Assembly: GCF_004799685.1 (NCBI RefSeq)
Contig: NZ_CP031311.1
Span: 1,550,001 to 1,614,000 of the forward strand
DNA length: 64,000 bases
From: Halobellus limi
GTDB lineage: Archaea > Halobacteriota > Halobacteria > Halobacteriales > Haloferacaceae
Direction: 5' to 3'
Position 1 is the first letter of the stretch, and each line of letters begins with the position of its first letter. Below, in pieces: positions 34,443 to 43,051 of this stretch. The notes under the pieces were generated by a model, which saw only the letters and a list, made by a program, of their open reading frames with translations, was not told where the DNA came from and searched no databases. The position numbers and the translations under genes are program-made.

Positions 34443-36860
34443 ATGAATCACATCGCTCCACGCGCCGGTCGGATCACCGCTGTGCTCGTAGCGCTGCTAC
34501 TCGTCACATCGGTCTTCGGTCCGATCGGGACGGTGGCAGCAGAACCAGGCGTATCGATCTCTCAGACGGCCACGTCGGGAACGACGGTGGCCCCCGGGGA
34601 AACGATCACAATAGAAGCAACTATCGACTACACAGACGTCAACGGACCCGGAATCAACGCCACAGTTCCCGACGGTTGGTCCGTCACGAGCCACACCGAC
34701 GACGGCGGCACGTACGGACCCCCCCAGCCCGCGTGGGTCTGGCTGGATGGCGGCGAGGCCGGTGCGACCGGGAATCACACCGTCTCCTACACGGTTCAGG
34801 TCCCCACGGACGCCTCAGAAGGTGAGTACACGTTCTCTGCCGTCGGATCGGCCGGCAACCCCGCCGGCGGACCGCTTCTGGAGAGCACCGACGAACTGAC
34901 CGTCACGGTCCAGGACAACCAACAGCCGAGTGCCTCGTTCAGCGCGTCGCCGACCGATCCCGAAGTCGGCCAGTCAGTGACCTTCGACGCCTCGGCGTCG
35001 AGCGATTCCGACGGGTCGATCGACACCTACGCGTGGGACTTCGACGGCGACGGAACGACTGACGCCACGGCTGCCACCGCAACGACGTCGCACACCTACG
35101 ACACCAACGGAACCTACACCGCGACGCTCACCGTCACCGACGACGACGGTAAGACCGCGACCGACACGGTCGACGTGACCGTCCAGTCGCCCGCACCGAC
35201 TCTGAACCCGAGCGTTTCGGTCACCCAGACGGCCACCTCGCCGACCACGGTCCAGCCCGGTGACATAGTCTCCGTCGAGACGACCATCGACTACACCGAC
35301 GTCAACGCCCCCGGCATCGACGTCACACTCCCCGACGGCTGGTCCGTCACGAGCCACACCGACGACGGCGGCACATACGGTCCCCCACAGCCCGCCTGGG
35401 TCTGGGGCCAACAGGGCTCTGAGACCGGTATCACCGGGTTCAACACTGTCACGTACACGGTACAGGTGCCCGTCGGCACCTCGTCCGGCGACTACACGAT
35501 CGCAGCCGAGGGTTCCGGCGTCGATCCCAGTGACGATTCGTTCGTGACCGATACGACCGACCTGACCGTCTCCGTTCAGGAACCCACTAACCAGGATCCG
35601 ACGGCGGTGTTCTCGGCGACGCCGTCCGATCCCGAAGTTGGACAGACGGTGACGCTGGACGCCTCGGGGTCGAGCGACTCCGACGGCGCGATCGCGAGCT
35701 ACGAGTGGAACTTCGGCGACGGGACCACCGCCACCGGCGCGTCTCCCTCGCACGCCTACGACAGCGCGGGCACGTACACGGTGACGCTCACCGTGACCGA
35801 CGACGACGGCGCGATCGATACGACGACCCAGCAGGTGACCGTCAGCGAACCGCCGAACCAGAGTCCGTCGGCTGCGTTCACCGCGTCGCCGTCCGACCCC
35901 ACTGTCGATCAGAAAGTGACTCTCGACGCGTCCGGTTCGAACGACGCCGACGGCTCGATCCAGAGCTACGAATGGACGATCGAGACGCCCGGCACGACGG
36001 GCGATACCACGCTCCTCGACACCGACTTCGAGTCGGGCTCGCTTTCGGCGGCTGGCTGGAGTCACGGATCGACTGACGGGACGGCGTCGGCCGGCGTGAG
36101 CGATGCCACGTCGAACTCGGGCAGTCTGTCGGCGTTCCACCACGGTGGCGCCGGCGCGCTGGTCTCCCCGGCGGTCGACGCCGCGGGGACGCAGTCGATC
36201 GAGATCAACTACTGGGTCCAGAAGGGCCACGACGACTTCAGCGAAAATCCCGACGCGAACGACGAAGAGGATCTCGTCGTCGAATACCTGTCTTCCAGCG
36301 GCGACTGGGTCGAGATCGGTCGAATCGAATCGACGGTTTCGCCCGGTGCGATCGTCGAGGAGAGCGTCGTGATCTCGGACGCCGCTGCATTCCACGACAG
36401 CTTGCAGGTTCGCTTCCGCCAGCAAGGCGCTGACGCAACCAACGGTGACTACTGGCACGTTGACGATGTCGCGATCTCCGCGACGACCGATGAAACTCAG
36501 GACATAACGATGACAAACGAAACGACGACATTCACTCCGTTGACGGCCGGTGACTACGAGGTCACGCTCACTGTCACCGACGACGACGGCGCAACGGACT
36601 CGACGACGCAGACGGTCACTGTAGACGAACAGGCACCTGACGATCAATCCATCTCCCAGGCCGTCGCGAGCCTGAACGACGCCGGCGACGACTCCGTCAT
36701 CGGAACTCAGGAGATCCAGCAGGCGATCGATCTCTGGGTTGACGACGATCCAGTCCCGAGAACCGACGGTGAGACCATCTCGACCGCGCAGATGCAACAG
36801 CTCATCGATATGTGGGTTGAGGACGAGACGGTCGACGCCGCCAACGGAGGTGGGAACTGA
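34443..36860 (+). CDS. Secreted PKD protein with inserted MAM/lectin-like domain and dockerin-like C-terminus
   Basis: An 805-residue exported protein with a Sec signal (1-31). Two copies of an Ig-like module of NEW3/DUF11 character (33-145 and 250-375, both with VPDGWSVTSH or LPDGWSVTSH and YGPPQPAWVW) alternate with PKD domains (155-245, 378-470). A third PKD domain begins at about 471 and is interrupted at SYEWTIETPG by about 160 residues resembling a MAM or concanavalin-like module (DTDFESGSLSAAGW to YWHVDDVAIS). Its last strands (TAGDYEVTLTVTDDDG) resume near 690. A dockerin-like module closes it (733-803). It has no catalytic motif and is likely a structural or binding component. Confidence 0.82.
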   Translation: MNHIAPRAGRITAVLVALLLVTSVFGPIGTVAAEPGVSISQTATSGTTVAPGETITIEATIDYTDVNGPGINATVPDGWSVTSHTDDGGTYGPPQPAWVWLDGGEAGATGNHTVSYTVQVPTDASEGEYTFSAVGSAGNPAGGPLLESTDELTVTVQDNQQPSASFSASPTDPEVGQSVTFDASASSDSDGSIDTYAWDFDGDGTTDATAATATTSHTYDTNGTYTATLTVTDDDGKTATDTVDVTVQSPAPTLNPSVSVTQTATSPTTVQPGDIVSVETTIDYTDVNAPGIDVTLPDGWSVTSHTDDGGTYGPPQPAWVWGQQGSETGITGFNTVTYTVQVPVGTSSGDYTIAAEGSGVDPSDDSFVTDTTDLTVSVQEPTNQDPTAVFSATPSDPEVGQTVTLDASGSSDSDGAIASYEWNFGDGTTATGASPSHAYDSAGTYTVTLTVTDDDGAIDTTTQQVTVSEPPNQSPSAAFTASPSDPTVDQKVTLDASGSNDADGSIQSYEWTIETPGTTGDTTLLDTDFESGSLSAAGWSHGSTDGTASAGVSDATSNSGSLSAFHHGGAGALVSPAVDAAGTQSIEINYWVQKGHDDFSENPDANDEEDLVVEYLSSSGDWVEIGRIESTVSPGAIVEESVVISDAAAFHDSLQVRFRQQGADATNGDYWHVDDVAISATTDETQDITMTNETTTFTPLTAGDYEVTLTVTDDDGATDSTTQTVTVDEQAPDDQSISQAVASLNDAGDDSVIGTQEIQQAIDLWVDDDPVPRTDGETISTAQMQQLIDMWVEDETVDAANGGGN

Positions 36861-38914
36861 TGTGGCCCGATGATTCGCCACGCAGCAGGCGCTTTGCGGC
36901 AATCGCGTTCGCGCTGCTGGTCGCCCTATCGGTCCTCTCACCGGCAGCCGCAATCCCTCAACCAGCCGACACCGTCGGTGTGGAACAGAGCGCGGCCCAG
37001 TCGGTGGCTTCACCAGGGCAGACGGTCACGATCGAAACGACGATCAACGCCAGCAGTTACAACGCGCCGGCGCTAGCGGTCGATCTCCCCGACGGGTGGT
37101 CGATCCAGAGCCAGTCCGCGCAGGGGCCAGCAACGTTCAAGCCCTCTACCAACGAGTGGGTTTGGTTGTCCGGTGACGAGTATACCGTCACCTACACCGT
37201 GTCGGTCCCCACCGACGCGGCCGACGGTGACTACACCATCACCGCCGACGGATCGGCGATCGATCCGTCCGACGATAGCTTCGTAAACAACGGTGCGTCA
37301 ACGACGATCACCGTCCAGACGCAACCGACGAACCAGCCGCCGAACGCAGACGCAGGTGACGACCAGACGGTCGACGAAGGAGCGACCGTGACGCTCGACG
37401 GCTCCGGGTCTGACGATTCGGACGGCGACAGTCTGAGTTACTCCTGGAGCGTGACCGACGACGCGGGCACGGGCGTGACGCTCTCCGACGCCTCCTCGGA
37501 GGGACCCTCGTTCACTGCACCCGACGTCGACGGTGATGAGACTCTGACGTTCCAAGTCCAGGTCTCCGACGGCCAGACGAGTGACACAGACACCGTCGAG
37601 GTGACGGTCCAGGACACCGACACCGACGATCCGGAACCGGCGGCCGACGTGACGGTCTCGCAGTCGGCTCAAGCGGCGTCGGTCGCGCCCGGTGAGACGG
37701 TGACGTTCGACGCGACGATATCCACGACGGCCGCCAACGCGCCAGCCCTCGACGTGACGCTACCAGCCGGTTGGTCGATCCAGAGCCAGTCCGCGCAGGG
37801 GCCAGCAACGTTCAAGCCCTCCACTCAGGAGTGGGTGTGGCTCGCCGGCGGTGACTATACCGTCACCTACACGGTGGCCGTGCCCTCCGATGCGACCGAC
37901 GGTCAATACACGGTCACCGCCGATGGATCGGCTGTGAACCAGGCCACCGACAAGTTCGTCACCGACTCGACGACGACGTCGGTGACCGTCCAGACGCAGC
38001 CAACGAACCAGCCGCCATCGGCGGCGTTCACTGCGTCGCCGACCGATCCCGAAGTCGGCCAGTCGGTGAGCTTCGACGCGTCGGCCTCGAACGACCCCGA
38101 CGGCTCGATCCAGAGCTACGAGTGGGACTTCGACGGCGACGGAACGGTCGACGCGACCGGTGAGTCAGGGACGTACGCCTATGTCTCCGCCGGTGACTAC
38201 GACGTCACTCTCACGGTCACCGACGACGACGGCGCGACCGCCAGCACCACGCAGACGGTGACGGTCTCCGAGATGCCCGACTCCGATCTGTCGACCGCGG
38301 TGTCGCTGTCGCCCGACGAGGATCTGATCGCCGTGAACGGCGCTAGCACGTTCGACGTGGTGGTCGAGGACGCCGACGGCGGCGTCGGCGTGTACTCGCT
38401 GTCGCTCTCGGTCGACGACGACTCTACCGCCACGATTACGGACGTCTCGGTCGACGACGACGCGACGACTGACATCCAAATCGCCCCCGACAACGCCTCG
38501 GCGACCGTCGAGGTCGCACTGCTCGACACCGAACAGAACGGTTCCGTCACCGTCGCGAACGTGACGGTCGCCGGTCAGTCCGCGGGGACGACGGACCTCG
38601 AACTCGACGTGGCCGCGCTCGGAACCGAGTCCGGACAGGCCTACAACGTCACCGCGACGAACGGCGCCTCAATCACCGTCTCCGAACTCGTGGTCGGTAA
38701 CTCGAAGGCACCCGCACAGGACCCCGACGGCGACGGAGCCCACGAGGACGTGGACGGCGACGGGGATGTCGATGTGCTCGACGTCCAGGTGCTGTTCGTC
38801 GAGCGCAACAGCGCCGTCGTGCAGAACTCCCCGGACGCCTTCGACTTCAACGGCGACGGCGAGTTCGACATCCTCGACGTGCAGGCCCTGTTCTACCAGG
38901 AGATCGTCCTCTGA
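36860..38914 (+). CDS. Secreted PKD protein with cohesin-like domain and canonical dockerin
   Basis: A 684-residue exported protein with a signal near 10-35. Two Ig-like modules (38-155 and 262-385) share LPDGWSIQSQSAQGPATFKP-type sequence. They are separated by a REJ/PKD-like domain (158-255) and followed by a PKD domain (390-475). Then comes a cohesin-like beta module (477-615, VDVVVEDADGGVGVYSLSLS-type strands) and a dockerin with two EF-hand-like loops (DVDGDGDVDVLDVQVLF and DFNGDGEFDILDVQALF). Cohesin next to dockerin in one archaeal protein recalls Archaeoglobus fulgidus. The start overlaps the previous stop (TGATG), so the two genes are coupled. Confidence 0.82.
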   Translation: MWPDDSPRSRRFAAIAFALLVALSVLSPAAAIPQPADTVGVEQSAAQSVASPGQTVTIETTINASSYNAPALAVDLPDGWSIQSQSAQGPATFKPSTNEWVWLSGDEYTVTYTVSVPTDAADGDYTITADGSAIDPSDDSFVNNGASTTITVQTQPTNQPPNADAGDDQTVDEGATVTLDGSGSDDSDGDSLSYSWSVTDDAGTGVTLSDASSEGPSFTAPDVDGDETLTFQVQVSDGQTSDTDTVEVTVQDTDTDDPEPAADVTVSQSAQAASVAPGETVTFDATISTTAANAPALDVTLPAGWSIQSQSAQGPATFKPSTQEWVWLAGGDYTVTYTVAVPSDATDGQYTVTADGSAVNQATDKFVTDSTTTSVTVQTQPTNQPPSAAFTASPTDPEVGQSVSFDASASNDPDGSIQSYEWDFDGDGTVDATGESGTYAYVSAGDYDVTLTVTDDDGATASTTQTVTVSEMPDSDLSTAVSLSPDEDLIAVNGASTFDVVVEDADGGVGVYSLSLSVDDDSTATITDVSVDDDATTDIQIAPDNASATVEVALLDTEQNGSVTVANVTVAGQSAGTTDLELDVAALGTESGQAYNVTATNGASITVSELVVGNSKAPAQDPDGDGAHEDVDGDGDVDVLDVQVLFVERNSAVVQNSPDAFDFNGDGEFDILDVQALFYQEIVL

Positions 38915-38920
38915 TCGACG

Positions 38921-39862
38921 ATGGCTAGAACGACACACCGACGTTGCGTGCGACTGGGGGCGCTTGCCCTCGCGTTAGCCGTGGTTCTCGGCGCGGTGAG
39001 CGGCGTCGCGGCCGCCGCCGCCGCCACGAGCGTCGGGGTGTCCGTCGAGGCCACCGACGTCGCCGCCGGCGAAACCACGGCGGTCGACATCGTCGTCGAG
39101 GACGCCGACGGCGGCGTCGGCGCGGTGGAAGCCACGCTCACGCTTTCGGATCCGGCGGTCGCGTCCGTCGCGGACGTGAGGTTCCACGGGAACCCGGGGC
39201 TCACCGACGTGAGCGAGCGCGACGACGGCGTCGAACTGAGCGCCGCGCTCGCGGACACCGCAGACACCGGCCGCGTCACCGTCGCGACGGTCGTCCTCAG
39301 CGCTGACGGGGCGGGAGAGACGGCCGTCGACGTGGACGTCGAGTCCCTGGGAGACGAAGACGGAACGGCCTACACGGTCGACTCGGTCGACCGCCCGACG
39401 ATCACCGTCGCGGCCGACGGCTCCGGTTCTGACGGCTCCGGCTCGTCCGGCGCCGGCGGTTCTCAGGCTGACGCAACGGGTTCCGGCGACTCCCTGGGTG
39501 ACGCGACCGACTCCGGCGACGCCGGTGGCTCGGGCGCGACGCCCGCAGCGTCCGGTGACGAGGCCTCGAACGACGGTAGCGCCGCATCCGACGGTCAGAA
39601 CGGCGACTCCGCCGGTACCGCCGACACCGCGAACGAGGGGGCCGCTGGTGAGGGCGACGAGGCGACGGACGCCCCCACGACCGCACGGACCGACGATCGG
39701 ACCGCGGACGAGCGCGGACGGGAAGGCGTGACCGACGCCGACGGGAGCACCGATCGGATCGCCCTGTCCGGTCCCGGCGGGGCGTCGCTCGCGGGCCCCG
39801 TCGGTGCGGTCGGGGTCCTCGTGCTCGCGACGATCGCTCTCTATCGGTTCCGACGGTCCTGA
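38921..39862 (+). CDS. Membrane-anchored cohesin-like surface protein
   Basis: A 313-residue protein. It has a signal or hydrophobic N-terminus (about 8-30) and a cohesin-like domain (33-165, with DIVVEDADGGVGAVEATLTL close to the module in the upstream protein). A long Gly/Ser/Asp-rich low-complexity linker (166-285) and a C-terminal hydrophobic helix (287-308) ending YRFRRS follow. The linker plus tail is the usual way to project a haloarchaeal protein from the surface, and a GPGG motif lies just before the helix rather than the classic PGF. It starts 7 bases after the dockerin protein and is the obvious candidate anchor for it. Cohesin assignment is by pattern, not by search. Confidence 0.78.
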   Translation: MARTTHRRCVRLGALALALAVVLGAVSGVAAAAAATSVGVSVEATDVAAGETTAVDIVVEDADGGVGAVEATLTLSDPAVASVADVRFHGNPGLTDVSERDDGVELSAALADTADTGRVTVATVVLSADGAGETAVDVDVESLGDEDGTAYTVDSVDRPTITVAADGSGSDGSGSSGAGGSQADATGSGDSLGDATDSGDAGGSGATPAASGDEASNDGSAASDGQNGDSAGTADTANEGAAGEGDEATDAPTTARTDDRTADERGREGVTDADGSTDRIALSGPGGASLAGPVGAVGVLVLATIALYRFRRS

Positions 39863-39986
39863 GCGTCGCCTCCTCTACTCCCTCCCGACGGTCCTGAGCG
39901 GCTCCTCTCCTATTCCCTCCCGACGGTCCTGAGCGTCTCCTCTCCTACTCCCTCCCGACGGTCCTGAGCGTCTCCTCTACGGTCCC
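39851..39986. repeat. 35-bp tandem repeat overlapping the cohesin-like gene's stop codon
   Basis: Units at 39851-39885, 39886-39920 and 39921-39955 are nearly identical, and a partial fourth runs to about 39986. Each starts cgacggtcctgagcg. The first contains the codons RRS-stop of the cohesin-like gene; the others are non-coding copies. Confidence 0.85.
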
Positions 39987-40111
39987 TGCGCCCGTTTCTT
40001 CGGGGGCCCCGCTGCCCGATCCGTCGCGTGCTCCCGGCGGCAGGACAGTTCGCCCTGCGGTCTCCGACTCGCAAGCGTGAATTTATAGGTGATCGCGGAG
40101 CCAGGGAGGGT

Positions 40112-41518
40112 ATGGAACTCTTCGGAACCGCGGGCATCCGCGGCTCTGCGCGCGACCGCGTGACGCCCGAACTCGCGCTCGCCGTCGGGCGGGCGGTCGG
40201 CGTCGACGCGGTCGAGTCGGCGGAGACGGGCAACGCCGCGCGACGGCCGGCGGTCGTCGTGGGGCGCGACGGTCGGGCGACGGGACCGGCGCTCGCGTCG
40301 GCCGTGGAGGCGGGCGTCGAGTCCGCCGGCGCGGACGTCCGCCGGATCGGCGTCGCTCCCACGCCGGCGCTCGCGTACGCCTCGCAGAGCCGTCACGGCG
40401 TGATGCTCACCGCCTCGCACAACCCCCCGACCGACAACGGGATCAAAATCTTCGTCGACGGCGAGGAGTACGACCGGGAGCGCGAGCGGGGCGTCGAGAC
40501 CCGCGTCGCGAACGATCACTCGCCAGCCGCGTGGGACGAGTGGGGGGAGGCCGAAGGGATCGACGTGCTCCCCGCCTACCGCGCGGCGGTCGTCGACTAC
40601 GCGGAGGCCCACGGCGCGGACGCGACGGGGCTCGACGTCGCGGTCGACCTCGGCAACGGGACGGGCGCGCTCGGGACGCCGCAGGTGCTCCGCGAACTCG
40701 GCGCGCGGGTCGTCACGCTCAACGGACAGGTCGACGGGCACTTCCCCGGCCGGGAGTCGAAACCGACGCCGGAGACGCTTTCGGACCTCCGGGAGTTCGT
40801 CCGCGAGGGCGACTTCGCGTTCGGCATCGGCCACGACGGCGACGCCGACCGGATCGTGATCGTCGACGGCGACGGCGACGTCGTCCACGAAGACACCGTC
40901 GTCGCGATCCTGGCGTCGCACTTCGTCCGGGCGGCGGACGCGGCGGACCCCGTCGTCGTGACGACGCCGAACGCTTCGGGCCGGATCGACGAGCGGGTCC
41001 GCGACGCCGGCGGCCGCGTCGAGCGGGTCCGTCTCGGCGCGCTTCACGAGGGCATCGCCGCCGTGCGGGCCGACGGCGGCGACGTCGTCTTCGCCGCCGA
41101 ACCGTGGAAGCACATCCACCCGGACCACGGCGGCTGGATCGACGGGATCGCGTCGGCGGCCGTGCTGACGCGCCTCGTGGCGGCCGAGGGGCTCGCCGGC
41201 CTCCGCGGTCCGATCACCGAACGGCCCTACCGGAAGGTGAGCGTCGACTGCCCCGACGGCCGCAAGGCCGACGTGATGACTCGTCTGGAGACGGCGCTCC
41301 CCGAGGCGTTCCCCGAGGCGAGCGTCGACACGGAGTACGGGGTCCGACTGGAGTTCGACGACGGCTCGTGGACGCTGGTCCGGCCCTCCGGGACGGAGCC
41401 GTACGTCCGGGTGTACGCCGAGGCTGACGACGTCGACGCGTTCGTGGCGTCGGTCACCGAAGTCGTCGCCGGCGCGGTCGACGGCGACCCCGCCGGCACA
41501 GTCGACGGCGACGACTGA
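40112..41518 (+). CDS. glmM: Phosphoglucosamine mutase / phosphohexomutase
   Basis: A 468-residue alpha-D-phosphohexomutase with four domains. The N-terminal MELFGTAGIRG, the phosphoserine loop TASHNPPTDNG, the metal-binding loop GHDGDADR and the phosphate-binding RPSGTEPYVRV are all present. It would convert glucosamine-6-phosphate to glucosamine-1-phosphate (or mannose/glucose equivalents) for nucleotide-sugar and surface-glycan synthesis. The ATG at 40112 gives the family N-terminus and is preceded by gaatttata (about 40078-40086). Confidence 0.88.
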   Translation: MELFGTAGIRGSARDRVTPELALAVGRAVGVDAVESAETGNAARRPAVVVGRDGRATGPALASAVEAGVESAGADVRRIGVAPTPALAYASQSRHGVMLTASHNPPTDNGIKIFVDGEEYDRERERGVETRVANDHSPAAWDEWGEAEGIDVLPAYRAAVVDYAEAHGADATGLDVAVDLGNGTGALGTPQVLRELGARVVTLNGQVDGHFPGRESKPTPETLSDLREFVREGDFAFGIGHDGDADRIVIVDGDGDVVHEDTVVAILASHFVRAADAADPVVVTTPNASGRIDERVRDAGGRVERVRLGALHEGIAAVRADGGDVVFAAEPWKHIHPDHGGWIDGIASAAVLTRLVAAEGLAGLRGPITERPYRKVSVDCPDGRKADVMTRLETALPEAFPEASVDTEYGVRLEFDDGSWTLVRPSGTEPYVRVYAEADDVDAFVASVTEVVAGAVDGDPAGTVDGDD

Positions 41519-41654
41519 ACCGAAACCGCTGGGTCGTGTCGAGTTCTCCCGCCGTCTGTGGGGGTCATCCGAACCGCTCGACTGCCGACTGCTACCTTCG
41601 GATACCCGTCCACTTTTCGACGGAAGGAGTGCGGGTGAAGCGACAGAAGCGACG

Positions 41655-41662
41655 AATTTATG
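41655..41662 (+). promoter_or_regulatory. TATA box of the BMP-type transporter operon
   Basis: The sequence aatttatg lies about 40-47 bases before the lipoprotein ATG at 41702, giving a short leader. A second AT-rich stretch (ttctatagga) follows at about 41682. Confidence 0.45.
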
Positions 41663-41701
41663 CACATCTCTCTGCCCATTGTTCTATAGGAGTACACAGC
41701 T

Positions 41702-42847
41702 ATGGATAGACGTACATTCGTGAAGGCGACGGGCGTTGCGGGAATCGCGGGACTGGCGGGTTGCAGCGGCGGACCGACCGGCGGATCGGACGGCGACACG
41801 GCCACGGAGACCGAAACCAGCGGCGGCGACGGCTCGGGCGACTCCGGCGGCGAGGAGACGACGACGGAGCCGAGCGACGACGGTCCGGCGGCCAACGTCG
41901 GGATGGTCTACGCCACGGGCGGGCTCGGCGACGGGTCGTTCAACGACCAGGCCCAGCAGGGGGCGCTCGAAGCCGAGGAGGAACTCGGCGTCTCGTTCAA
42001 CGAGGCCCAGCCCGACGAGGTCGCACAGTTCAGCACGTTCCAGCAGCAGTTCGCGCAGTCGACCGATCCGGACTACGACCTGGTCTGCTGTATCGGCTTC
42101 CTCCAGGCCGACGCGCTGTCGGAGACCGCGGCCGACTACCCCGACCAGAACTTCATGCTCGTCGACTCGGTGGTCGACGCATCGAACGTGGACAACTACG
42201 TGTTCGCCGAGCACGAGGGCTCCTACCTCGCGGGCCTGATGGCCAGCCTCCTCACCACGCGGGACTTCTCCGCCGGGGCGGGATCGACGGCGGGCGACTC
42301 GACGAACGTCGGGTTCGTCGGCGGCGTCGAGTCCGACCTGATCCGGAAGTTCGAGGCCGGGTTCGTCGCGGGCGTCGAGGCCGGCAGCGACGACGTCGAC
42401 GTGAGCACGAACTACACCGGGAGCTTCAACGACCCCGCCGCGGGGAAGGAGGCGGCCACGGCGATGTACAACAGCGGCGCCGACATCGTCTATCACGCCG
42501 CCGGGAACACCGGGACGGGCGTCTTCCAGGCCGCCCAGGAGCAGGAGAAGTTCGCCATCGGCGTCGACCGCGACCAGTCGATCACGAAGCCCTCCTACGC
42601 CGACGTCATCCTCGGGAGTATGGTCAAGCGCGTGGACACGGCCGTCTACACCTCCATCGAGTCGGTCGTCGAGGGCAACTTCGAGGGCGGCGACACCATC
42701 GAACTCGGCCTCGATCAGGAGGGCGTCGCGCTGGTCTACGGCGACCAGCTGGGCTCGGAGATCCCCGACGACGTCGCCGATGAGGTCGCGACCGCGCGCG
42801 AGGACATCATCGCGGGCGACATCGACGTGCCGTCGACGCCGCAGTAG
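41702..42847 (+). CDS. BMP family nucleoside-binding lipoprotein (ABC importer)
   Basis: A 381-residue lipoprotein. It has a Tat signal (MDRRTFVKATG), a lipobox (GLAGC, Cys about residue 21), a Ser/Thr/Glu-rich tether (22-62) and then the BMP/PnrA fold beginning GMVYATGGLGDGSFNDQA. The family binds nucleosides and feeds an ABC importer. The ATPase and two permeases downstream on the same strand form the rest of the system. The DNA encoding its last residues is repeated several times after the stop codon. Confidence 0.9.
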   Translation: MDRRTFVKATGVAGIAGLAGCSGGPTGGSDGDTATETETSGGDGSGDSGGEETTTEPSDDGPAANVGMVYATGGLGDGSFNDQAQQGALEAEEELGVSFNEAQPDEVAQFSTFQQQFAQSTDPDYDLVCCIGFLQADALSETAADYPDQNFMLVDSVVDASNVDNYVFAEHEGSYLAGLMASLLTTRDFSAGAGSTAGDSTNVGFVGGVESDLIRKFEAGFVAGVEAGSDDVDVSTNYTGSFNDPAAGKEAATAMYNSGADIVYHAAGNTGTGVFQAAQEQEKFAIGVDRDQSITKPSYADVILGSMVKRVDTAVYTSIESVVEGNFEGGDTIELGLDQEGVALVYGDQLGSEIPDDVADEVATAREDIIAGDIDVPSTPQ

Positions 42848-42970
42848 GTCATCGCGGGCGACGCATCGACCTCATCGCGGACGCATCGATCCCACCGCGA
42901 CGCATCGATCTCACCGCGACGCATCGATCTCACCGCGGGCGACGTCGACCTCATCGCGCTGCCGCAGTAG
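42848..42970. repeat. Degenerate 19-23 bp tandem repeats after the BMP lipoprotein gene
   Basis: Six units (42849-42871, 42872-42891, 42892-42910, 42911-42929, 42930-42950, 42951-42970) resemble the coding sequence near 42807-42827 (tcatcgcgggcgac). The last unit ends gccgcagtag, an exact copy of the gene's own last bases with its stop (42838-42847). The array is thus bracketed by the duplicated gene end. Confidence 0.8.
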
Positions 42971-43051
42971 GCGCGTTCCCGCGGGAGGCCGCATTGGCCG
43001 CCGAATATCCAAACCTATTCGTTGATCCCCCGTTCAAGGGGAGACAGATCT

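Noticed and set aside
20819-39862. Whole surface cluster as a mobile island
   Set aside because: No integrase, tRNA target, terminal repeats or transposase were seen at either edge. Composition looks only mildly different, and I could not compute it.
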